A stretch of DNA of 64,000 nt from NCBI RefSeq assembly GCF_042453785.1, contig NC_091669.1, forward strand, positions 12,846,501-12,910,500. The letters run 5' to 3'. Below are positions 1 through 9,329 of the stretch, one piece after another; positions within the stretch are counted from its first letter, which is position 1, and the number at the start of each line of letters is the position of its first letter. The notes under the pieces were generated by a model. It was not told where the DNA came from, searched no databases, and saw only the letters and a program-made list of their open reading frames with translations. The translations under genes and the position numbers were made by a program. The DNA comes from Malus domestica (Eukaryota; Streptophyta; Magnoliopsida; Rosales; Rosaceae).

Positions 1-1270
1 TCACTTGGTTTCATGATATCCTATGAAGTCTATGTCACAATAGCCAACCAGCTTACAGTCTTCACATCTCCTATGCAAGAGACTATAGTCAATTGTACTA
101 TTTACATATCTCAATATTCGCCAAACCGCTTCTAGATAAGGCTTTTTTGGATTTTGCATGTACCGACTCATCTCACCAACTGCATAAGAAATGTTAGGTC
201 GAGTTAGAGTCAAGTATATCAGACTACCTACCAATTGTCGATACATTGTTGCATCTTCCAAGTTTCTGCCTTCATATGCACATATCTTGACATTAGATTC
301 CATCGATGTTGAGATTGGCTTGCATTCAAGCATCCCTAACTTCTATAACAAGTCTTTTGCATACTTTTGTTGACATAGAAATATCCCTTCTTGTGTGTGA
401 TCAACTTTTAGTCCAAGAAGGTGCTTAAGTTGTCCAAGTTCTTTCATCTTGAACTGAACTGATAAGTTCTCATTTTTTCGACGAATTTCTTCCTCGTCAT
501 CACCAGCGATTATTTGATCATCCATATACACTAGCATAACAGCTAACTTCCCTTCATTAGCTTTAACGAATCAGCTAGAATTTGATGTGCCACTGAGTAA
601 CCGCTTTGTGTGAGAAATTCTACAATCTTGCCATACCACACCCTTAATGCTTATTTCAGACCGTAGAGTGTTTTCCTCAACTTGCACACTTACTCGGGAT
701 GAGCTTTGTTTTCAAAGCCCATTGGCTATATCATGTAGATCTCTCGATCTAACTCTCCATGCAAGAAAGCATTCTTCATATCCATCTGGTACATGTTCCA
801 ATCTTTGTTAGCTGCAAGTTCAAGTAAGACTCGTACGGTCGTAAGCTTTGCCATTGGACTAAACGTTTCATCATAGTTTAGTCCATACTGCTAAGAGAAG
901 CCTTAAGCCACCAACTGAGCCTTGTACCTTTCAACTGAACCATCAAGATGACACTTTATCTTTTACACCCATTTGCAAGATAATGGTTTCGTATTCCTTG
1001 GCTTTGGCACCAAATCCCAAGTCTGATTCTGTTTAAGCATAGTGATTTCTCTTACATATTCAAAACTCTATGATGCTTCTTCAAACATCTCAGGTTCTTC
1101 TGATGCTCCATCAGCTGTGGCAGCATTGGCATACTTAGGATTTGGCTTTCGTGTTCTTGTTGACCTCCTTAGTTGTGATTATGGAGTTAATACTTCTACT
1201 TCACCAGGTCTTACTTCTCCTGGTTGTTCATACACACCAGTTTCCCAATGACTCTTAGGTACTTCTTGCT
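1..1270 (-). pseudogene. Degenerate Ty1/copia pol (reverse transcriptase/RNase H part)
   Basis: Read on the minus strand, this stretch encodes the C-terminal half of a Copia polyprotein in broken pieces. Seen: the RT start around 1030-980 (NQTWDLVPKP-like), a catalytic YxDD-type motif ([13 protein letters not shown]) near 537-500, the [13 protein letters not shown] block, then CKPISTSM and an [19 protein letters not shown] block leading into RNase H at the window edge. Several in-frame stops and frame changes separate the blocks, so it cannot make a working polyprotein. It is cut by the left edge of the window. The sequence is clearly different from the Copia element that starts at 1846. Assignment to Copia rests on known RT motif order. 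Confidence 0.85.
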
Positions 1271-1439
1271 CGACATCATCTCCAGCAAGCAAATCTTCAG
1301 GTTCATCTGGACTCGTTTAGATTTGAGCAGTTTGCTCCCCCATCTTCTGCTGCAACTTATCTTCAAACTTTCTCAAGTTAGGCAATGCCTCGTTTCATGT
1401 ATGCTTGTATAACTACAATCCTATTGATAATCCTATGTA

Positions 1440-1845
1440 TGCTTGTATAACTACATACTATTGATAATGGTTCGCTTGAGCCTGCCTTTTTCAGTCAAGC
1501 TAATAAATTTCCAAAATGGCGGAAGGCAATGGCAAAAGAGTTCAACGCTTTACAACGTAATGGTTTTGGTTCATTTTCAATACTACATGAATATTCTTCC
1601 TAATAAATAAGTTTACAAAATTGAACGTCATTGTGATGGTTCAGTGAGCACAAAGGCTCGATTAGTGGCTAATGGCTTTCATCAACTAAAGCGTTTAGAT
1701 TATGGTGAGACATTCAGTTGATATCCATTTTAATTGGCCTATTAATCAAACTGATGTTCAAAATGTGTTTCTACATGGTTCTTAGAGTGAGGAAGTTTAT
1801 ATGCGGCAAGCTCCCAGTTTGTTGATTAGCAATGCCCGTTGCATG
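1440..1845 (+). pseudogene. Copia reverse transcriptase fragment, truncated at the 1846 insertion
   Basis: The plus strand reads FPKWRKAMAKEFNALQRNG and then, with stops and frame shifts, pieces matching the RT start of the Copia element at 11040-11460 ([10 protein letters not shown]-like, ETFS, VYMRQ). It is therefore a relict of the same broad Copia lineage. The reading breaks off at 1841-1845 (gcatg), the left target duplication of the 1846-12884 element. After the right duplication at 12885 no RT sequence is recognisable. Confidence 0.75.
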
Positions 1846-2104
1846 TGATAAACCAGAGTCCTCTCTGGTTGCTGCAACATATTCCCATTCCAGCAAGGAT
1901 ACGGTTCTTAACTCCATCTCCAATAAGGACACACGAGTAGCAGCGCAGTCCGAGTCCAAGAAGGATTTCTAGTTCTATACTGATTGTATTTTATGTTTTT
2001 TGTTTCCTACTACACGATTGATTTGTAACCCTATATATATATATATATCAATGATAATTGGCTCACTCTATTATAGAGTTGAGATTCTGAAATCATATCT
2101 TTCA
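1846..2104 (+). repeat. 5' LTR of the Copia element (259 bp)
   Basis: Starts TG and ends CA, and is directly repeated at 12618-12884. It contains an (AT)n run at 2033-2048 that accounts for the length difference between the LTRs. The target duplication gcatg lies immediately to its left. Confidence 0.95.
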
Positions 2105-2120
2105 TGGTATCAAGAGCCAG
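2105..2120 (+). other. Primer-binding site (initiator tRNA-Met type)
   Basis: tggtatcaagagccag follows the 5' LTR directly. Plant Copia elements use a site complementary to the 3' end of initiator tRNA-Met (TGGTATCAGAGCC). Here there is one extra A in the middle, which would disturb pairing and fits a decayed element. Confidence 0.85.
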
Positions 2121-2174
2121 TATATCACAACAAAGGTTCATAGTTAAATTTTTTTTTTTCGGTTCTTCACAGTC

Positions 2175-2692
2175 ATGGTGTCCTCCTCCTCCTTTGCTGC
2201 TGCTGCTCCCTCAGTTACAAACTTTCTTACCATTAAACTCGATCGTAACAATTATCCCATATGGCATGCTCAATTTCTTCCGTTGCTGCACAGCTGCTAA
2301 CTGCTCTTCTTTGTTACCGGTGAAAATAAATGCCCGTCTGCTTTCCTTCTTGATGACACTGGTAACTTTATAGACAAAGTCAATCCGTTGTATAGTAAAT
2401 GGATACAAACTGATCAAATGATTCTCTCCTGGATTACTAGTTCTCTTACCCCCAAGGTTCTTGCTACTATTGTCAACAAGATTGATTCGACCTCTGCTTG
2501 GACCTCGCTTCAAGAACTATATGCCTCTACTTCACAGAATCGTATTATTCAGATGCAGACTGAATTGATGAATACCTCCCATGGTGATCTTTCTATTACA
2601 GACTATCTTGACAAAGTTAATGTACTTGCTGACAATCTCGCTCTTTCTGGAGCCCCCATTTTTTAATCAGGTTTAGTTGCCATTATTATAAG
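2175..2692 (+). pseudogene. Copia gag, N-terminal part (split by hAT insertion)
   Basis: The likely start is the ATG at 2175 (MVSSSSFAAAAPS...), about 70 bases after the primer-binding site. The product resembles Copia capsid (UBN2/gag) proteins: a KLDRNNYPIWHAQFLPLL-type opening, WIQTDQMILSWITSSL, then LYASTSQNRIIQ and the SITDYLDKV block. There are in-frame stops near 2300 (after LLHSC) and at 2664. The reading frame is interrupted at 2692 by the hAT element and resumes at 8807, with the target duplication lying inside codons of an AIIISK/IMSK segment. Capsid function is known for the family, and this copy is dead. Confidence 0.85.
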
Positions 2693-2790
2693 CAAGGAAG
2701 AAAATATCGGTGATATCGGAAATATCGGTAGTCCGAAAACACGGAAATATCGATGGAAATATCGGTAAAATATCGATATCGATAAAAATT
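2693..2790 (+). repeat. Left terminal and subterminal ATATCG array of the hAT element
   Basis: Starts at the terminal CAAGGAAG and holds about seven ATATCG(G/A) motifs within roughly 85 bases. Subterminal repeated motifs are the usual transposase binding sites in hAT elements, and that role here is inferred. The same block in reverse complement ends the 46513-48219 element. Confidence 0.8.
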
Positions 2791-3051
2791 ACATGGAAAC
2801 CACGGAAATTGTAAGAAAAACTTGGAAATTTTTATTGAAACTTTGTAGGATGTTTATTTAGTCAATTATCTATTAGTTTATCACAAAAAATTGGAAGGAA
2901 ATGCATTGCATGATGGATTTAACATTATCAAGTTGATTATATAGCGATCTGACAAACATTATGAGTGTAGAAAATATGTAGTAATTAATGAAAGAAGTCT
3001 AAACACACCATAATCATTTATATATAATGAATTAGTACAATATTTTACACT

Positions 3052-6000
3052 TTAGAACCACATAGAGTTCCTATGAGGTTCAAATTTGTCACTATCTTCA
3101 TCATCTCTATGTGTAGAATGAGTGTATTGTGAAGAGTAGTTATCAAATGATAAATCCCCAAAATAGTTTTGCATGTAATTGTTAATATGCCACCCATATG
3201 GATCCGAGATTGGTTGAGGTTGTCCATAAGAAAAATCATTTGAAGATTGAGGCTGGGATTGATTCCATGAGTCGCTCGATTCCATCCCAACAGGAATGGG
3301 ATATGAAGGGTAGGGAAATGGTTGGTTATGAGTAAAACCATAGTTAGTACTTCCCAATCCAACAGAGTCTGAAGTTCTAGATAACGAGTCATCTTCTTGA
3401 CTTGACAAAATCCCTTTGCCTCTTTCTCTGCGAGTATAGTCCTTCCCTATGGCACCAATTCCTGGTCCTGCCCGCCTACTGCCATGGTCATCATCCTGGG
3501 TTGCATGCGTGAAGTTTGCCTCACCAGTGAAGGGGCTCATATATCCGGGAGGTGGTGGTCCATAATAGTTTCCATATCCACCACCACTACCTCCAGCTCC
3601 ACTACCTCCAGCTCCACTATGTCCTTCATCATTCCCACCTCCGGTGGTAGGTGAGTCTCCTGATCTTGTACTAGAGCTATCATTAGTATCAGCACGATGT
3701 TGTGGTTGTGTAGGATTGGAAAAAGGTGGAATTCCAGTGTTGCTTGGTCTTGGGTGCAAAAGTTCTTCGAAAGAGTCAGCGCTGCTAGATCCCACCTCCT
3801 CCTCTAATACTCTTTCTACATTTATCCCTTCATTACGTGCTTCTTCAGCAACTCTGGGAGCTGGGTTGCCTTCATCATCATCTAAATGAAGAGGTCTAAT
3901 CCATTGAAAAAGTTGGTTACCCTCCGTATCATCATCTTCACCAACAATATCAAACACATCTAGTGGGTCACCACGGTCGACATGATCGATTTCTGCTTCC
4001 TTATCTCGAATTTGAAGCTTCATGTTGTAGTAGCAATAAACTAATTTGTCCAAGCTACTATGAGCCAACTTATTTCTTTGCTTTGTGTGGATGAGTGCAA
4101 ATGTGCTCCAATTTCTTTCACAAGCAGATGAGGAAGCTGTTTGTGATAATACTTTTATTGCTAACTTTCTCACAGTTGGTGCATCGGTCCCATACATGAT
4201 CCACCATTCAGCTACAATGAAAAATAATGTTGATAAGCCTAATAACTCCAACAAATTCTATTATAAACTTATAGTGAAATATGTTTATACTCACTAGGAG
4301 ACATATTTGTTCGAGCAGCAACTGATGTTGGTTCTCTAAATGTTCTTCTTGCATCTTTAAACCATGTTAGCTGAATACAATAAATTGTGTTAGTTTAATC
4401 CAACAAAGTAATTATTATAATTTAAGTAATTGTGTACCTCATTTCCAAATTGGCCAACTGCTGGTGATGCAGGGTCTAATTTAGAGTATACATTATGTAC
4501 AGCACGTATAAGGTTACCATCATCTCCAACACCGGGTCTGTATTGGTATCGGGAATTCAAATAATATGCTGTTCAAAGAAACACATACTCTAATAAGATA
4601 AATAATACTTATGCAACTAAAGAAATGAATTGCAAATTATGACATAATTTATACCTGCTGCATGCAAATCGTGGTATAATGTTTTATACCATCGGTCTTC
4701 AATTATTTTTACGACCCACCTTGCACCATGTTTTCTTTCCAATTCATCCTTCACTACACGCATCAACTCATATACAGCCCCCATAGTAGAATACACTTCT
4801 GTGTCAACGATCCGTAAAACTTTGTAAAGAGGTTCAAACACTTGACACACATGTTCTGTTTGACTCCAAAAAGCATGATCAAGCACTATACTTTCCACCA
4901 TACGACCTGTATTTGAGCGGTTGAAATTGTGGTTGGCCCAATCATCACTAGTGAATAGTTGCTTCAACCCTGCTTTCTTCTTGAGTAGGCTGTTTAATGC
5001 AATATAGTTGGTGGCGAATCGAGTGGTAGCTGGACGAATAATTTCTCCTCTGCAAAATTCACGCATCTTTGCCAACAACCAACCGTGATTGTAAATATAA
5101 TTAGTGATCGTTCTAGCTCTTTTGACCACAGTAGCAACATTCTCTCTCTTCCCCATTGCCTCAAACATAAGATCAATACAATGTGATGCACATGATGTCC
5201 CAAACACATTATGATGCTTCATTAACTTTTTTCCAGCTTTGACAAATGCAGAACCGTTGTCGGTCACGACTTGGACAACATTATGCTCTCCCACCTCCAT
5301 GATTACATCCCTCAATAATTTGTAAATATACTTGTAATTCTTTATATGGTCTGAAGCATCAACAGACTTCAAAAAAATTGTCTTGCCCTTGGAATATACC
5401 ATGAAGTTGATGATAGATAATCTGGTCGGGCCGGTCCATCCGTCACACATGATTATGCAACCATTAGTTTCCCACTTTGACCTCAACTTGTTAACATACT
5501 CGCCAATGTCTTTATACTCCATATCCAAATATTTGTTTCTTATCTCATAGGGAGTGGGAGGTTGTACTCCAACACCGGCCTGTTGACATCCCACTACCAT
5601 ATTTTTGAAATGATGTGATGAAGCCTTCGCAGCAGGGACATTTTCATAGATAAAGAACTTGCTAATTAGACGCCCCATTCCCTCCTTCACATTACCTCCC
5701 TTGAAATAACTCCAAACGCTCTTTTGACGTGCGTTGGATGACTTATATAAACTTGGGGCTATTGGTGGTGTTGGTTGTGATTCTCTAAGACTGCCTCCCC
5801 GTCTCATTTGTGCACCACCACTTGTCCCGGAACCTTGTCCCCTATTAGGAATTTTATGAAGGTGTTCTCTTTCCCATGCTGACTGTTTGGAGGCACGTAA
5901 TGCTTGTTTCAAACTGCGTCGTTCTTCAGGTCCCATGTCATCATCACATTCGTCCTCATCGTCATCATCATCACTGTCAACCGCTTGGCCATAGACTTCT

Positions 6001-6287
6001 CCCCGTAGCCCAGCTCGAATATTTTCCATTCCTTGTGTCATCTTTTCCTTCTGCTGTTTTTTATTTTTTAATAATGTGCTGATGAATGCCTTCACTTCTG
6101 GGGGGACATTATCGCATCGTTGGACATTTTTTGCTGGATCTAATCCACTAAGATGGTACTTAAGTCGTGTCACTCCACCACTCTTCATTACCCGACCACA
6201 ATATTTGCAAATTGTGCCATGTTTGTTTCCGTCTATTGGGTCGCCATGTTCCCAAGCTGGATCACGTTTACTAGCTCCACTAGACAT
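3052..6287 (-). CDS. hAT transposase with BED zinc finger, four exons, 999 aa
   Basis: Exons by GT-AG sites: 6287-4655, 4568-4438, 4370-4295, 4211-3052. They total 3000 bases with all phases matching and no internal stop. The start chosen is the ATG at 6287 (MSSGASKRDPAWEHGD), where protein similarity begins; the in-frame sequence upstream is AT-repeat translation. Domains: BED-type zinc finger at residues ~12-60 (C27, C30, H45, C58), an acidic/basic linker, a DUF659/RNase H-like catalytic core with CDGWTG (~280) and VVTDNGSAFVKAG (~340) carrying two of the acidic residues, and a hAT dimerisation domain at ~614-690 (SSSACERNWSTF). An unusual Ser/Gly/Pro-rich tail of about 250 residues follows. 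The protein would bind the ATATCG-rich ends and cut and move the element in the nucleus. A 5' UTR intron seems likely (donor after 7558 or 7259, acceptor near 6299). Function is known for the family; activity of this copy is inferred from its intact frame. Confidence 0.9.
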
Positions 6288-6299
6288 CTTAAACGTACC

Positions 6300-7215
6300 T
6301 ACATTTAATTTGATAAAACCTAATATTAATGAATAATAATCCAATTTGATAAAAAAATAATCACTGATGAATAATAATCCAATTTGATAATAATCCAATT
6401 TAATGAATAATCCAATTTGATAATAATCCAATTTAATGAATAATCCAATTTGATAATAATAAAAAAACCTAATATTAATGAATAATAATCCAAATTGATA
6501 AAAAAATAATCCTAATATAAAACATAGTGATGAATAATAATCCAATTTGATAATAATAAAAAACCTAATATTAATGAATAATAATCCAATTTGATAAAAA
6601 AAATAATCCTAATATAAAACATAGTGATGAATAATAATCTAATTTAATGAATAATCCAATTTGATAATAATCCAATTTAATGAATAATCCAATTTGAGAA
6701 TAATAAAAAACCTAATATTAATGAATAATAATCCAAATTGATAAAAAAAATAATCCTAATATAAAACATAGTGATGAATAATAATCCAATTTAATGAATA
6801 ATCTAATTTGAGAATAACAATAATATAAATATAAGTTAGGAAGGGCTTAATAAAAAGTTGTACACATGCTTTCTAATCTAACCTCCGACCAGGCTAACTA
6901 ATATATTTCATATTAAATTCACAAACATGCAACTGAGATCCCCATGTTCTATTTTACTTTTTATTTTATTTTTTTGGTCTTAACTTAATATTAATGAATA
7001 ATAAAAAACCTAATATTAATGAATAATAATCCAAATTGAAAAAAAATTAATCCTAATATAAAACATAGTGATGAATAATAATCCAATTTGATAATAATCC
7101 AATTTAATAATAATCCAATTTAATGAATAGTCCAATTTGATAATAAGCCAATTTAATGAATAATCCAATTTAATGATTAATAATCCAATTTAACAATAAT
7201 CCAATTTATTTGTTA
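6300..7215. repeat. AT-rich irregular tandem repeats upstream of the transposase
   Basis: Phrases such as aataatccaatttgataat and cctaatattaatgaataat recur many times with variable spacing. One ~140 bp higher unit containing 'cctaatataaaacatagtgatg' variants recurs at about 6510, 6610, 6755 and 7050. It probably lies inside the 5' UTR intron of the transposase gene. Confidence 0.75.
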
Positions 7216-7227
7216 TTGTATAAATTA

Positions 7228-7626
7228 CAATAATATAAATATAAGTTTGTAAACTTACCTTAAATATGGAACCCTTTGTGTTCAAGCTTTGGAATAGATC
7301 TGGAATGGCTTTGAAAATGGTAAGGGAAATAAAATAATAAATAACATTAAACATATTAAAATAATCCTAGGGAATAATTATACAACATTACTTAATTACT
7401 TAAAAAAAATTAACATGTAATTGTTAACATTACTTAATTACCTACAAAAATTAACATGCAAGTATTAATTAGTTAAAAAAATTAACATACGAGTCCATAC
7501 AAATTTATTTTTTGTTGTATACATTACAATAATATAAATATAAATTTGTAAACTTACCTTAAATATGGAACCCTTTGTGTTCAAGCTTTGGAATGGATCT
7601 GGAATGACTTTGAAAATGGTAAGGGA
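7228..7626 (-). repeat. Duplicated ~100 bp exon-like segment with splice donor
   Basis: About 100 bases at 7228-7327 recur at 7527-7626 with few changes. Read on the minus strand, each contains CCATATTTAAG followed by GTAAGTTT, a strong splice donor. It is probably a duplicated 5' untranslated exon of the transposase gene. Between the copies lies AT-rich spacer with further short repeats. Confidence 0.6.
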
Positions 7627-7859
7627 AGAAGAATAAACGAAATTGCTCTGAGGGAATGCCTCTGATACTCCAACTCTCATAAGGTTTTGCACATCCTCTG
7701 AGGGAATATAAGTATATAACAGAGAGTGGAACATGGTTTTGCCTGTGAAAGCATATCACAGACTCACAGTGATACACGGTTTCATTATTAAAGTTCTAAT
7801 ATTCGTTGTCCATTGTCTGCAATTGTAAAAAGTGATTGAAAAATTAGTGAGGTGAGTCA

Positions 7860-8400
7860 GATGGGGTCAATCAACCACAGAGGCACACACACAGACATGC
7901 TATTATTCGTTGTCCATTGTCTACAAATGTAAAAAGTGATTGAATAATTCATGAGGTGAGTCAGATGGGTCACTCAATCACAGAGGCACACACGCACACA
8001 GACGTGCCATCACACACGCACACAACACACGCACACATATCACACACGCATACCGCACACACTCTCTCTCTCTCATTCTCGATCCTTCTCTCATCTTCTC
8101 TGAGTCGCGCCGGACCTCTCTTCTCCCCCTTCTCCATTCGACCCACACACACCCACACACATATCTCCATCCTTCTCTCTTCTTCTCTGAGGCGCATGAC
8201 CTCTCTTCTCCCCCTTCGCCTTTCGACCCACACACACACAGATCTCCCCCTTCTCGATCCTTCTCTCTTCTTCTCTGCCCTCGATCCTTCTCTCTTCTTC
8301 TCTGAGGCCTGACCTCTCTTCTCCCCCTTCTCCATTCGACCCACACACACACAGATCTCCCCCTTCTCCCACTCTCTCGATCCTTCGCTGCCGTTGATCG
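7860..8400. repeat. CA- and CT-rich low-complexity block with ~80-90 bp repeats
   Basis: Runs of cacaca and ctctct are mixed with a recurring unit containing cttctccattcgaccc, then cacacacacagatctccc, then gatccttctctcttcttctc (about four partial copies, 8085-8390). Long open frames on the minus strand here are repeat translation and not genes. The position is upstream of the transposase and could be its promoter or leader region (inference). Confidence 0.7.
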
Positions 8401-8619
8401 TGGGTCTGGCGAAGTGGAACATGGCTCAGTCGTCTCAGGTAAGATTCCATTGAAACCCTAACTTAGATGTGTTGAATCGTTGATGCATGCGTGAAATTTA
8501 AGGCTTATATGTGAAATTTAAGTTAAAATTCGTGTTTTTGCAAGGTTTTTGGGACGAAATGGGCTCGGGAACAGGCACACATCTCCGGCGTTCTTCTCCG
8601 GCGTCCGATATCGGAGTCC

Positions 8620-8798
8620 GATTGCCGCGTTTGCCGACATTTCTCGATATTTCCAAAATATCGCGATATTATCGATAATATCGATAATATCGCGATATTT
8701 GGCCGAAAACCCCACGGAAACCAGTTTAAATATCCATGTCCCGAAAAATCGATATTATCGGCGAAATATCGCCGATAATATCGATATTTAAATCTGTG
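8620..8798 (+). repeat. Right terminal and subterminal ATATCG/TATCGCGATA array
   Basis: Dense palindromic motifs (atatcgcgatatt, atcgataatatcgataat, cgaaatatcgccgataat) run to the element end at 8798. The match at the other end of the small hAT element (46513-46680) shows that the array is a family feature. Confidence 0.8.
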
Positions 8799-8806
8799 AT
8801 TATGAG

Positions 8807-9326
8807 CAAGGCAAGTCCTCAGTATGAGACCACTGTTACTTCTTCACAGGCCAGTGATACTCTCATTACCTACAATGCTTTGGAAGCCTTGCTCCTAAGT
8901 GCAGAACAACGTCACAATGCTTTCTCTCTCCCCTTTGATGTCGGCACCTTTACTTTTGTTGTTGTGTATGGTGGTCGAGGTGCTTCCCGTGGTCATGGCT
9001 CTTTCCATGGCGGTCGCGGTGGAGGCTACTGTCGTGGTAGTGGCCTTTCTCACAATTATACCATTGACTTTACTTTTGGCCCCCCTTCTTCTGTTGCAAC
9101 TCCATCCCGTGGCCCATCTTCCACCTCCACTAGGATCCTAGGCCCTTCTCCAGGTTCTAATGGCTCTAACTCCACACCGCCGGCCTTTTTCTCATCTGGA
9201 CATATTCAGTGTCAGATTTGTCCACATTATGGTCACTCGGCGATTGATAACTTGAACCACCTCAACATGTCATACAAAGGCCAAGTTCCTTCGTCTCATT
9301 TTCAAGCTTATACGACTGCCCCTTGA
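8807..9326 (+). pseudogene. Copia gag, C-terminal part (after the hAT insertion)
   Basis: This continues the gag frame directly after the right target duplication: SPQYETTVTSSQ, then an ALLLSAEQRH block, a Gly/Arg-rich basic tract (GGRGASRGHGSFHGGRG) typical of nucleic-acid binding, a Pro/Ser-rich linker, and a zinc-knuckle remnant CQICPHYGH. The knuckle should be C-x2-C-x4-H-x4-C. The fourth ligand is replaced by Asn-Leu sequence, so zinc binding is probably lost. A stop follows at 9324-9326 before the protease. Confidence 0.85.
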
Positions 9327-9329
9327 ACC

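Larger units (their letters stand above)
2693..8798 (-). mobile_element. Autonomous-type hAT DNA transposon (6.1 kb) inside Copia gag
   Basis: The element is flanked by an 8 bp target duplication with one mismatch (attataag 2685-2692, attatgag 8799-8806), and removing it restores the gag reading context. The left end begins CAAGGAAGAAAATATCGG. The right end, reverse-complemented, begins CACAGATTTAAATATCG. Eight-base duplications and CAAGG-type termini are typical of hAT elements. Both ends carry dense arrays of ATATCG motifs. One intron-containing transposase gene lies inside on the minus strand. The last 10 bases of the right end differ from the matching end of the 46513-48219 relative (CAAGGAATT), so this copy may be weakened as a substrate even if the transposase is good. 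Confidence 0.93.

Noticed and set aside
3045-3392. 115-codon minus-strand frame near the hAT transposase end
   Set aside because: It overlaps the transposase C-terminal exon in another frame and has no motif.
7970-8450. Several overlapping open frames on the minus strand (100-150 codons)
   Set aside because: They are translations of CA/CT-rich repeats (VCVWV, EKKREG runs) inside the hAT element, with no domain.
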